This document shows, one piece after another, positions 1 to 5,415 of a stretch of 5,415 nt of DNA. Under the pieces are notes generated by a model. The model did not search any database. It was not told the DNA's origin and saw only the letters and a list, made by a program, of their open reading frames with translations. This DNA comes from Rhodospirillales bacterium. Lineage in GTDB: Bacteria; Pseudomonadota; Alphaproteobacteria; Acetobacterales; Acetobacteraceae. The stretch is taken from the NCBI GenBank assembly GCA_015654825.1, contig JAATGE010000609.1:1-5415 (forward strand), given 5' to 3'. Position 1 is the first letter of the stretch; every line of letters begins with the position of its first letter. Both the position numbers and the translations under genes were made by a program.

Positions 1-67
1 CCCCCGATCCATTAAACGGGGTCTGGGGATTTGTCCCCAGCGAGTCCAGGGCAGAGCCCTGGCCTTC
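1..67 (-). repeat. Compound hairpin repeat, copy R1, at the 3' end of pyrE
   Basis: Two perfect hairpins lie back to back: CTGGGGA (23-29) with TCCCCAG (34-40), and CCAGGGC (46-52) with GCCCTGG (56-62), loop AGA. A third, weaker pairing is possible between the C-run at 1-5 and GGGG at 18-21. The element abuts the pyrE stop codon (68-70), so it forms the start of that transcript's 3' untranslated region. It matches copies at 1222-1349, 1404-1493 and 4974-5060 almost base for base in the second hairpin. No clear T-tract follows in the pyrE direction, so classic intrinsic termination is not proven; a role in 3'-end protection is equally possible. The copy may continue left of the window. Confidence 0.8.
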
Positions 68-769
68 CTAACCAGCCTGCTTCTCGACCAGCCCGCCGCG
101 GGCGGCGGACCAGGCGACCGGGTCCTCAAGGAATTTGCGCACTTCGGCCAATTGGTGATCGGGAAAGTAAGGTTTCTCCCGGCACACCTCGAGCACATCC
201 CACCAGGTGCAGAGGTGGTGCAGGCCGATTTCCATGCGGGTCAGCGTTTCCAGGCCGCCGGGAAAGACACCATAATAGAACACCACGAAGGCGTGGTGCA
301 CGATGGCACCGGCATCGCGCAGGGCCTGGGCGAAGCGGATTTTCGACCGCCCGTCGGTGGTAAGGTCCTCTACCAGCAGCGTGCGCATGCCGACCGGGAC
401 GTCGCCTTCGATCAGCGCGTTCTTGCCGAACCCCTTGGGCTGTTTGCGCACGTAGGACATCGGCGTGCCCATGCGGTCGGCCATCCAGGCGGCGAACGGG
501 ATGCCGGCGGTTTCGCCGCCTGCCACCGCCTCGATGTGCTCGTAGCCGACATGGCGGTAGATCTTGTCGACGCCGAGTTCGCAGATTTTCGCGCGGGCGC
601 GCGGGAAGAAGATGATTTTGCGGCAGTCGATATAGACCGGCGACTTCCATCCGCTGGTCAGCGTGTAGGGCTCCTCCGGGCGGAAATTCAGCGCGCCGAT
701 TTCCAATAGTATATGGGCGGTTGTCAGCGCGGCGTCGCGATCCCAGTCGCTGGTGCGTCCGTTGGCCAT
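68..769 (-). CDS. pyrE: Orotate phosphoribosyltransferase
   Basis: This 233-residue cytoplasmic enzyme converts orotate and PRPP to orotidine 5'-monophosphate, the penultimate step of UMP synthesis. The PRPP-binding loop is LLVEDLTTDGRSK at residues 131-143, with the acidic pair ED expected for this fold. The N-terminal orotate-side segment TSGWKSPVYIDCR (38-50) and the lysine-rich catalytic loop YVRKQPKGFGK (106-116) are also present, in the order usual for the family. Length fits the longer alphaproteobacterial form rather than the roughly 213-residue enterobacterial one. The ATG start is preceded by AGGAAA about five bases upstream (773-778), a good ribosome binding site. The gene is complete, ends in TAG directly against repeat R1, and appears monocistronic in this window, diverging from the small gene at 853. 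No attenuator-like leader is evident in the short upstream spacer. Identification is from recognised motifs. Confidence 0.95.
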   Translation of the reverse strand: MANGRTSDWDRDAALTTAHILLEIGALNFRPEEPYTLTSGWKSPVYIDCRKIIFFPRARAKICELGVDKIYRHVGYEHIEAVAGGETAGIPFAAWMADRMGTPMSYVRKQPKGFGKNALIEGDVPVGMRTLLVEDLTTDGRSKIRFAQALRDAGAIVHHAFVVFYYGVFPGGLETLTRMEIGLHHLCTWWDVLEVCREKPYFPDHQLAEVRKFLEDPVAWSAARGGLVEKQAG

Positions 770-852
770 GGTGTTTCCTGCGTCGTGGAGGGTGCGTTGC
801 CGCGCTTTTCCTACGCGGCGGACGGCTGGGCAAGCGGCTGCGCGGGTTTGTC

Positions 853-1152
853 ATGGATCATTGCAGCGTGCTGGGCGGATCGGTATGCTGGGCGGGTATT
901 AAGAACGATTCTCAATTGGAGGCGGTGGTGGCGGAAATTGGGCGGCGGTGCGAGCGGGCTGTGGTGACGGCCTACCGCGAGCTGCGGCGCGGCGGGACGG
1001 ACGACATGGCGGCGTTCCAGAGCTGCACCACGCTGTACCGCATACATCATCCGGAGGCACCGCTTAGCGAGGCGAGGCGGCTGGTGGCCGAATGGATCGA
1101 CCATCACGTGATCCGTGGGAGCGACGGCCCGACGGCTGGGTGCGCCTGCTAA
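853..1152 (+). CDS. Small hypothetical protein, helical and arginine-rich
   Basis: I do not recognise a named family. With the ATG at 853 the product is 99 residues. The convincing part begins at DSQLEAVVAEIGRR, which reads as an amphipathic helix, followed by a second segment (YRELRRGGTDDMAAFQ) and a third ending in ARRLVAEWIDHH. It has no signal peptide or membrane segment, so a soluble cytoplasmic protein is likely. Composition is protein-like, whereas the opposite-strand frame is low-complexity and arginine/proline/histidine-rich. The start is uncertain: the ATG at 853 has no ribosome binding site and its first 20 codons look less coding. GTG at 928 has GGAGG at 918-922 and would give a 75-residue product. 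The gene diverges from pyrE across an 83-base spacer, and repeat R2 follows about 70 bases after its TAA, as for other real genes here. It could be a DNA- or protein-binding regulator, but nothing in the sequence shows this. Confidence 0.6.
   Translation: MDHCSVLGGSVCWAGIKNDSQLEAVVAEIGRRCERAVVTAYRELRRGGTDDMAAFQSCTTLYRIHHPEAPLSEARRLVAEWIDHHVIRGSDGPTAGCAC
861..889 (+). promoter_or_regulatory. Possible sigma70-type promoter for the small plus-strand gene
   Basis: TTGCAG (861-866) and TATGCT (884-889) are separated by exactly 17 bases. The -10 matches consensus at four of six positions and the -35 at three. If used, transcription would start near 895-900, downstream of the ATG at 853. That would favour the GTG start at 928, which has GGAGG (918-922) five bases upstream. 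This is a weak match and is inference only. Confidence 0.25.
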
Positions 1153-1221
1153 GGAAGGCAGGCCAGGTCCAACTCCCGCCGCGCAGCGCCAAAGCAGGTG
1201 GCGGCACGCCGATGGGGGGCC

Positions 1222-1349
1222 TGGGGCAAAGCCCCATAGGCGTCAAGTTAAGCGAGCATGGAAGGCCAGGGGCTCTGCCCCTGGACCCTGCTGGGGCCAG
1301 TAGGCCCCAGACCCCATTCATGGGGGGCAACAGCGAGGCCTGGAAATCC
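1222..1349 (+). repeat. Compound hairpin repeat, copy R2, inverted
   Basis: This is the longest copy in the window. In order: TGGGGC-AAA-GCCCCA (1222-1236); the linker CGTCAAGTTAAG; CCAGGGGC-TCT-GCCCCTGG (1266-1284, perfect 8-bp stem); CTGGGGCC-AGTA-GGCCCCAG (1291-1310, perfect 8-bp stem); CCCCATTCATGGGG, a 4-bp stem extendable by AT; and the flank CGAGGCCTGGAAATCC (1334-1349). The reverse complement of the flank and the CCCC/GGGG hairpin matches R4 (4974-5013) closely, and the first hairpin plus linker match R3 (1459-1493). It lies downstream of the plus-strand gene ending at 1152, in the same gene-relative orientation as the other copies. The arm changes in the second hairpin are compensatory: both sides carry one extra G or C. 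Confidence 0.8.
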
Positions 1350-1403
1350 AGGCTGGTACTGGCTTCGCCGGGGAGAAGATGAAAAGCCGCGCAGCGCTAT
1401 CGG

Positions 1404-1493
1404 GGGTCTGGGGCCTCAGGCCCCAGCGGGTCCAGGGCAGAGCCCTGGCCTTTCTGACCTTAACTTAGCGCCCAGGGGGCAAAGCCCCCTGGG
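1404..1493 (-). repeat. Compound hairpin repeat, copy R3, at the 3' end of the TIGR03803-type gene
   Basis: It contains CTGGGGCC-TCA-GGCCCCAG (1408-1426), CCAGGGC-AGA-GCCCTGG (1432-1448), the linker CTTAACTTAGCGCC (beginning about 1459) and the strong hairpin at 1471-1493. Read on the minus strand it follows the stop codon at 1513 and has the same order of parts as R2 after the plus-strand gene. R2 and R3 are therefore inverted relative to each other across about 55 bases and could pair into a large cruciform or shared stem. It lacks the CCAGGCCTCG flank seen in R2 and R4. Confidence 0.8.
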
Positions 1494-1505
1494 ATTTCTT
1501 TTCTC
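1471..1505 (+). terminator. Perfect 10-bp hairpin followed by a T-rich tract
   Basis: CCCAGGGGGC (1471-1480) pairs perfectly with GCCCCCTGGG (1484-1493) across an AAA loop. On the plus strand it is followed by ATTTCTTTTCTCT, so it looks like an intrinsic terminator for transcripts arriving from the left, that is from the small gene ending at 1152. On the minus strand the hairpin sits about 20 bases after the stop of the 412-residue protein gene but lacks a following U-tract, so termination in that direction is less sure. Convergent genes on either side make a shared bidirectional stop plausible. Confidence 0.6.
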
Positions 1506-1512
1506 TATTGTA

Positions 1513-2751
1513 TCAAGGCGTCAACTGATAGACGCTGCCTTGATTATTGGTACCCCCGAAGAACGTAGTGCCCGTCAGCTTGCCGTCGGCGGTAACGATG
1601 AAACCGGATTCCGGCTGGGTACCGCTGGGAAAGCTGGTCAGGATGGTTTCCGTCCATGTGGTGGCGCCGCCGCTCGGCGGTGACAGTTTGAACGCGATGC
1701 CGCCTTTGGGTGTGCCGCCGACCTCGGTCGTGCCGTAGAGATTGCCGCTGCTATCCAGCACCAGCGTGCTCTGGCCCGGATCACCGCCATCCGTTCCGAA
1801 GTCGAAATCGTGCAGCACGGTTTCGGTCCAGGTCGTCGATCCGCCCGTGGGCGGGCTGACCTCGAACACTGTGCCCCAGCCGAATGCGCCGCCGTTCTCG
1901 GTGGTGCCGTAGAGATTGCCGTTGGCGTCGAGGATCACGCCGGTGCGCGGGAAATTGCCGTCGGTCGAGGCATCGAAGCTGTGCAGCACCTGTTCGGTCC
2001 AGGCCGTGCCCGATGTCGGCGGCAAGAGCTTGAACACGACGCCGTTACCGGCATTGCCGCCGTTCAGCGTGGTGCCGTACATGTTGCCGGCGGCATCGAA
2101 CGTGGGAACCGAATACGGATAGCCGCCGTCGGAACCGTTGGAGAAACTATACAGCACGGTTTCGGTCCAGCCGGTCTTTGCGGATTCGTTACGGTGTAGC
2201 ATAAACACGATGCCCGCGCCGTGGTCGCCGCCGTAGCCGGCCGTGCCGTAAAGGTTGCCGCCGGGGCCGAACACGACGCCGCCATAGGGCGTGCCGCCGA
2301 TTTTCTTGCCGTTGAACGCGAGCAGCAGTTTTTCGATCCACGGCTTGCCGGTCTGCGCCGGCTTGATCAAGGCGAAGACGGTGCCGGCATCATTGATGCT
2401 GCCGTTGGCCGTTACACCGTACAGGTTTCCGTCGGCGTCCAGCGTCAGGGCCGATTGCGGGTAGTGGCCACGCAGCTGGCCGCTGAATCTGTGCAGCGCT
2501 TTTTCGCTCCACGATGCGCCATTCTTGGTGGGCGGGAAAAGCTCATAGACGGTACCGGTGCCGTTGGCCGCGCCGGTGTAGGTGGTACCGAACAAATGGC
2601 CCGCCTTGTCGGCGACGACACCGGCCGCGGGGCGCACTCCGTTCGGCGGGGCCGTGAAACTGTAAAGGGTAGTGGGGGATTCAGCAAGGGCCGTAACGAT
2701 GGGTGCCGCCGCCGCGATCGCGGCAAAGCACGCAGTGAGTCGTTTTGACAA
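1513..2751 (-). CDS. Secreted seven-repeat protein, TIGR03803 / GloVer-repeat type
   Basis: The 412-residue product starts with a clear Sec signal peptide: basic SKRLT, a hydrophobic alanine-rich core, and a likely cut after ALA at residue 23. The rest is seven tandem units of roughly 55-58 residues, each with a DxxGNLYGTT-like core (near 52, 109, 167, 223, 279, 337 and 391), then GG-rich GTVFxL, PPxxGxxTWTExVLxSF and a DG-containing turn. This matches the TIGR03803 (Gloeo_Verruco / choice-of-anchor tandem repeat) pattern. Seven units suit a seven-bladed beta-propeller, but that fold is inference. No enzyme motif, lipobox, LPXTG or C-terminal anchor is seen; it ends at QLTP just after unit 7. 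An exported or periplasmic structural or binding protein is likely, function unknown. The start is TTG at 2751, supported by GGAGA (2759-2763) seven bases away; the ATG a little upstream is out of frame. Units 1 and 7 (HLFGTT, KLTGTT) are the most diverged, typical of terminal repeats. Confidence 0.9.
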   Translation of the reverse strand: MSKRLTACFAAIAAAAPIVTALAESPTTLYSFTAPPNGVRPAAGVVADKAGHLFGTTYTGAANGTGTVYELFPPTKNGASWSEKALHRFSGQLRGHYPQSALTLDADGNLYGVTANGSINDAGTVFALIKPAQTGKPWIEKLLLAFNGKKIGGTPYGGVVFGPGGNLYGTAGYGGDHGAGIVFMLHRNESAKTGWTETVLYSFSNGSDGGYPYSVPTFDAAGNMYGTTLNGGNAGNGVVFKLLPPTSGTAWTEQVLHSFDASTDGNFPRTGVILDANGNLYGTTENGGAFGWGTVFEVSPPTGGSTTWTETVLHDFDFGTDGGDPGQSTLVLDSSGNLYGTTEVGGTPKGGIAFKLSPPSGGATTWTETILTSFPSGTQPESGFIVTADGKLTGTTFFGGTNNQGSVYQLTP

Positions 2752-2758
2752 ACTCGTT

Positions 2759-2763
2759 TCTCC
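2759..2763 (-). promoter_or_regulatory. Ribosome binding site fixing a TTG start
   Basis: Read on the minus strand this is GGAGA, seven bases before TTG at 2751-2749. No in-frame ATG or GTG lies between it and the signal-peptide-like N-terminus, and the nearby ATG is in another frame. The site therefore decides the unusual start of the repeat-protein gene. Confidence 0.6.
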
Positions 2764-3015
2764 ATACAGGTAAGTCGGAGGATCGCACGATGCGTGGCAT
2801 CCAACGATGGGGAGCCGTAGGATACTGGTTTCAAGATGGCAAGCCCGTGACAGGGAAGTAAGGCATGAATTTCGTGGTACGGAATGTAACAGCCGCGGCG
2901 CTGTCTATAATCATTGGAATTGTCGCGCCTGTTGCAGTTGTTATTTCGCTATAGTAATGAATAACCGCAGCGCAAAAATTTAGTCCAGCAGATGCCTTGT
3001 GCGTATTTCGTAGAC
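2764..3015. other. Spacer without a recognisable gene
   Basis: This stretch lies between the signal-peptide gene and the stop of the truncated paralog. Part of it (about 2885-2990) is visibly richer in A and T than its surroundings. Minus-strand translation runs openly across it but gives a composition with no recognisable family, and it continues from a frame already scrambled by deletions. A promoter for the repeat-protein gene should lie here, but I cannot pick one with confidence. No RNA gene or repeat is seen. Confidence 0.4.
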
Positions 3016-3239
3016 TCAGCGCAGCAAGTCGGCGGCAACGAACACCAGTGCGACCGGGACGACGACCGCGTGCCGCCGCAGTCAGCCTACTGGCATGTGA
3101 GGTCGGGATGGTCAGCGTGGTCGGCTGGGATGCGAACAGCGGCAGTAGGCGCCAGGTAGTCCGAGGATGTGCAACGCGCGCCTGCATGTTCGGTAGAAAC
3201 CGGCAGCACGGTGGTCAGGAAAGTTTCGGTTTGTCTCCA
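3016..3239 (-). pseudogene. Internally deleted remnant of a second membrane-protein paralog
   Basis: Three pieces in three frames match parts of the larger gene just upstream, in the same order. First, ETFLTTVLPVSTE (3227-3189) matches DTFLGTVLPAATD. Second, RLLPLFASQPTTLTIPTSHASRLT (residues coded by 3151-3080) matches a segment containing RLFLSQPTTFTIPMAHA. Third, RHAVVVPVALVFVA and its tail (3075-3016) matches RRHAAVLPVGLTFVA, followed by a TGA stop at 3018-3016. The spacing between pieces is much shorter than in the larger copy: around 30 residues are missing between pieces 1 and 2 and around 100 between pieces 2 and 3. DNA identity is only moderate, so this is an old paralog with later internal deletions rather than a recent duplication. 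It cannot make a functional protein. Confidence 0.7.
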
Positions 3240-4755
3240 CAGCAATTGCAGGATCGGCGCCTCGCCGGTCTTTCACGATGCTGGTACGGGGATCTGTCGA
3301 GCGAATGGATTCGAAAATCCAGCACATGCAGCCGATAGCAACAAACGTCAGCCCGACTGGCAGCACGGCGGCGTGCCGACGTACGTCCTGATATCCATCC
3401 CCGAAAACTGTTGATGCGATTGTATAAAACACGGCGATGCTGCCCATGCTCAGCATCGAGAGCCCAAGTTGGGTGCGGGGGGAAGCTCGGTTCGGGCATC
3501 GTGTCAGCCAAAGTAGCCGTAGGCCGAGCGCAATTGGGCATGCCAGCATGGCTGCCGCAACGAGTGCCCGGTACAGAACTGGCGGAAGGCGCGCAAACAC
3601 CCACGTGGGTGAGGTCGTCCACAGAACACGATAGCGTATCCGCGTCGCATCGGTTGGCTGTTCGAAGCGCTGCATATCATTGTGATGGGATGGCTGGGTC
3701 AGAGCGACCGCGTGTGCCATCGGAATGGTGAACGTCGTCGGCTGCGACAGGAAAAGTCTTAAAAGACGCAAACGGCTCACGTGGCGAACCGCCGGGCAGG
3801 GATCGTGCGTCTGGAATCCTCGCGTGTACCAGTTTTCGCCCACGGCGCTGCGGCAGGCGTCCGGCATACCGAGCATCTTCAATGCGCTGCCTACGTCCGT
3901 TGCGGCGGGCAGCACGGTGCCGAGGAAGGTGTCTGCATGATTGGCATCGCTGGCGGCGCCGACGAGGCCCCAGGGCGTATCGTTTATAGCATTGAATGAA
4001 ATTGGAGCGGCGAGCCCCACCGCAAGCAGTAGGGCGGCGCTGCGACGCTGTCGCCACTTGCTCAAGAGAATCCAGGCTGCGATCACAGCCATGACGGTGG
4101 CCAGCCCGCCATATTGCTGCTTCGTCAGGCCGAGCCAGGCAAATGACACTGCGGGAAGCCATAGATCGCGCAGGCGCGGTGGCGCAGATTGCGCCCCCAA
4201 CAAGGCGCAGGTGGCCAGTGCCAACGTGCTCGCCAAGATGACCGAAAATTCCAGATACAACGTGTTGGCGTAAGAAAGTGTCTAGAGGTCCCCGATGCAC
4301 AAAAACGTAGCCAGGGCCATGAAGACGCGGGCGTAGGGCGGCATGCGCTGCAAGAGGAGCAGCGCGCACGCTAGAATCGCAAAAAAGCCCTTCCAAAATC
4401 CGACCTCCCGTAAATCCACGAGGTCATGCTTCCGGTGTGCGTGCGCGGCGAGGTAGGGAAACACGTTGTCGATCGACTTCAGGCAGTAGTACTGCCTGCG
4501 GTCGCCATCGAATACCAGGCGTGGTGCAGGACCTTCCCGATGCGGCCGATCTTTTGCGCGGTCGCCGTAGTCCTCCCACAAGCCGATGCAGGCGGATTGT
4601 CGGATGAAATCGAAGTTGTTGGCGAAACCGATAACGGGTTGGGCGCCTATAACGAACCACATTCGCAATATGATGGCAATGAATAAAACCAGTGTCAGGA
4701 TCGTGGCAGCGCGCCTGTTGTTGTATGATTTGAAACTGTAATGCGTTGGCATCAT
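3112..4755 (-). pseudogene. Polytopic membrane protein, probably glycosyltransferase-like, interrupted by an amber codon
   Basis: The frame runs from ATG at 4755 for 157 codons to a TAG at 4284-4282, then continues in the same frame for nearly 390 more codons. Sequence before the stop ends ...FLCIGDL and after it resumes TLSYANTLYLEFSVI, a junction that reads as one protein. About eight hydrophobic segments are visible, the first being AATILTLVLFIAIILRMWFVI near residues 15-35. The NNFDFIRQSACIGLW loop after helix 1, a YANTLYLEF helix start, LTKQQYGGL, and a long extramembrane loop with CRSAVGENWYTRGF resemble multi-pass surface-glycan transferases such as the WsfD-type family; this is recollection of style, not a search. 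No known catalytic motif is certain. The native C-terminus probably lies soon after CMCWIFESIRS (about 3310); the open frame beyond that runs into the paralog remnant in the wrong frame until TGA at 3112. The start ATG overlaps an upstream stop. A truncated 157-residue product or a restart at TTG 4260 is possible, but a pseudogene is likelier. Confidence 0.7.
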
Positions 4756-4871
4756 CGGCTTCCCGCATGCTTCCGTATCCTGTCCTTGTCGAGGAACAGC
4801 ATCGGCCCCAGAATGTTGGTATGGCGGCTGATCAACAGAAACAATGAACCTTGGTCTTCGTCGTGTCTTTC
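4752..4871 (-). pseudogene. Possible 3' remnant of an upstream coupled gene
   Basis: A 39-codon frame open from an upstream TAG (4874-4872) ends in TGA at 4754-4752. It reads GSLFLLISRHTNILGPMLF followed by LDKDRIRKHAGSR. Its stop overlaps the ATG of the membrane-protein gene as ATGA, the usual arrangement of coupled operon genes, which argues this was the true end of a gene rather than chance. The hydrophobic stretch then basic tail would suit a membrane-associated protein end. There is no start codon and the upstream part is missing or scrambled within the 100 bases before repeat R4. I cannot name the family. Confidence 0.4.
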
Positions 4872-4973
4872 CTATCTATTTCGTAGGCAGCCTGCAACGA
4901 TATCGCGCATAGGTATCGCAGGCGCGCAAGGAAATTCATAACGCGGACCAATCTTTCTCCGTTTTGGTTTGGA

Positions 4974-5060
4974 TGGATTTTCAGGCCTCGCCGTTCCCCC
5001 CAGTGAATGGGGTCTGGGGCCTAAGGCCCCAGCGGGTCCAGGGCAGAGCCCTGGCCTTTC
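4974..5060 (-). repeat. Compound hairpin repeat, copy R4, at the 3' end of gltA
   Basis: It contains CTGGGGCC-TAA-GGCCCCAG (5014-5032) and CCAGGGC-AGA-GCCCTGG (5038-5054), preceded by a CCCC/GGGG hairpin (about 4996-5012) and the flank CAGGCCTCG (4982-4990). It begins within about six bases of the gltA stop codon on the minus strand and has the same gene-relative orientation as the other copies. Its left flank matches R2, not R3. It probably shapes the gltA mRNA 3' end; no strong U-tract follows. Confidence 0.8.
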
Positions 5061-5065
5061 CTGTC

Positions 5066-5415
5066 TTATCTGCTTTCCACCGCCACATAATCCCGCTGCG
5101 TATGCCCAGTGTACACCTGCCGCGGACGCCCGATGCGCTGCGAAGGATCCTCCATCATTTCCTTCCACTGGCTGATCCAGCCCACGGTGCGTGCCACCGC
5201 GAACAGCACCGTGAACATGCTGGTGGGAATACCCATCGCCTTCAGGATGATGCCGGAATAGAAATCCACGTTCGGATAAAGCTTCTTGCTGATGAAATAG
5301 TCGTCGTGCAGGGCGATCTTTTCCAGCTCCACGGCCAGATCGAGCAGTGGGTCGTCCTTGATGCCGAGCTCGATCAGTACCTCATGGCAGGTCGCCTGCA
5401 TGATTTTCGCGCGCG
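5066..5415 (-). CDS. gltA: Citrate synthase, C-terminal part
   Basis: This is the last 115 or so residues of type II (hexameric-type) citrate synthase, which condenses acetyl-CoA and oxaloacetate to citrate at the entry to the TCA cycle. The frame is open to the window edge ([13 protein letters not shown] at the truncated start), so the methionine at 5401 is internal. The block [20 protein letters not shown] is followed by [11 protein letters not shown], whose aspartate is the catalytic one (Asp362 in the E. coli enzyme), then [23 protein letters not shown], and the basic C-terminal signature [16 protein letters not shown]. It ends with TAA at 5068-5066. No frameshift is visible. Repeat R4 follows at once, so it is the last gene of its transcript. 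Confidence 0.95.
   Translation of the reverse strand, partial: RAKIMQATCHEVLIELGIKDDPLLDLAVELEKIALHDDYFISKKLYPNVDFYSGIILKAMGIPTSMFTVLFAVARTVGWISQWKEMMEDPSQRIGRPRQVYTGHTQRDYVAVESR

Noticed and set aside
126..854. A 242-codon minus-strand open frame overlapping pyrE
   Set aside because: It is a frame-shifted shadow of pyrE, with a proline- and arginine-rich composition and no family resemblance.
1153..1512. CRISPR array or attachment site
   Set aside because: The repeats are inverted, hairpin-rich and irregularly spaced, with no unique equal-length spacers and no tRNA or integrase nearby.
2221..2748. A long plus-strand open frame opposite the repeat-protein gene
   Set aside because: It is antisense to a clear signal peptide and repeat units; high GC keeps the opposite frame open.
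2885..2990. Promoter in the AT-richer spacer upstream of the repeat-protein gene
   Set aside because: TATAGC- and TATAGA-like boxes exist on the minus strand, but none has a good -35 at proper spacing.
4282..4284. Pyrrolysine or programmed readthrough at the amber codon
   Set aside because: Nothing nearby suggests a recoding signal, and the neighbouring paralog is plainly decayed, so mutation is the simpler explanation.
3677..4396. A 239-codon minus-strand frame overlapping the membrane-protein gene
   Set aside because: It has no hydrophobic helices, is rich in arginine, histidine and alanine, and is a shadow of the real frame.
4480..4498. A near-perfect palindrome, CAGGCAGTA-G-TACTGCCTG
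   Set aside because: It lies inside the coding region (RRQYYCLK), occurs once and has no partner site; most likely chance codon pairing rather than an operator.

Overview
The window is GC-rich bacterial DNA with two core metabolic genes at its edges: the 3' part of a citrate synthase gene (gltA, at the right edge) and a complete orotate phosphoribosyltransferase gene (pyrE, at the left). Both are on the minus strand. The forms of both enzymes look alphaproteobacterial. The recurrent double-hairpin repeat ending genes here resembles repeats I associate with Acetobacteraceae. That family assignment is inference from sequence style, not from a search.

Layout on the + strand coordinates: pyrE (68-769, minus); a small divergently oriented gene for a conserved-looking helical protein (853-1152, plus); a 360-base non-coding block (1153-1512) with two inverted copies of the hairpin repeat; a secreted seven-repeat protein of the TIGR03803 (GloVer/Gloeo_Verruco) type (1513-2751, minus, TTG start); a quiet AT-richer spacer (2752-3015); a decayed region (3016-4871, minus) with remnants of at least two copies of a polytopic membrane protein, probably a glycosyltransferase-like enzyme, plus the tail of another gene upstream; a repeat copy (4974-5060); and the gltA 3' end (5066-5415).

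The middle section reads as an eroding accessory island between two housekeeping genes. The larger membrane-protein gene carries an in-frame amber codon at codon 158, with convincing homologous-looking sequence on both sides. Immediately downstream lies a second, much shorter paralog whose matching pieces lie in three different frames, as expected after several internal deletions. The larger gene's ATG overlaps the stop of an upstream open frame by four bases (ATGA), so this was once a translationally coupled surface-polysaccharide-type operon.

Four copies of a compound hairpin element are present, one beyond the 3' end of each apparently intact gene and always in the same orientation relative to that gene. 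This, and the direct-repeat copies bracketing the accessory island, are the most distinctive features of the window. I see no defence system, CRISPR array, RNA gene or transposase.
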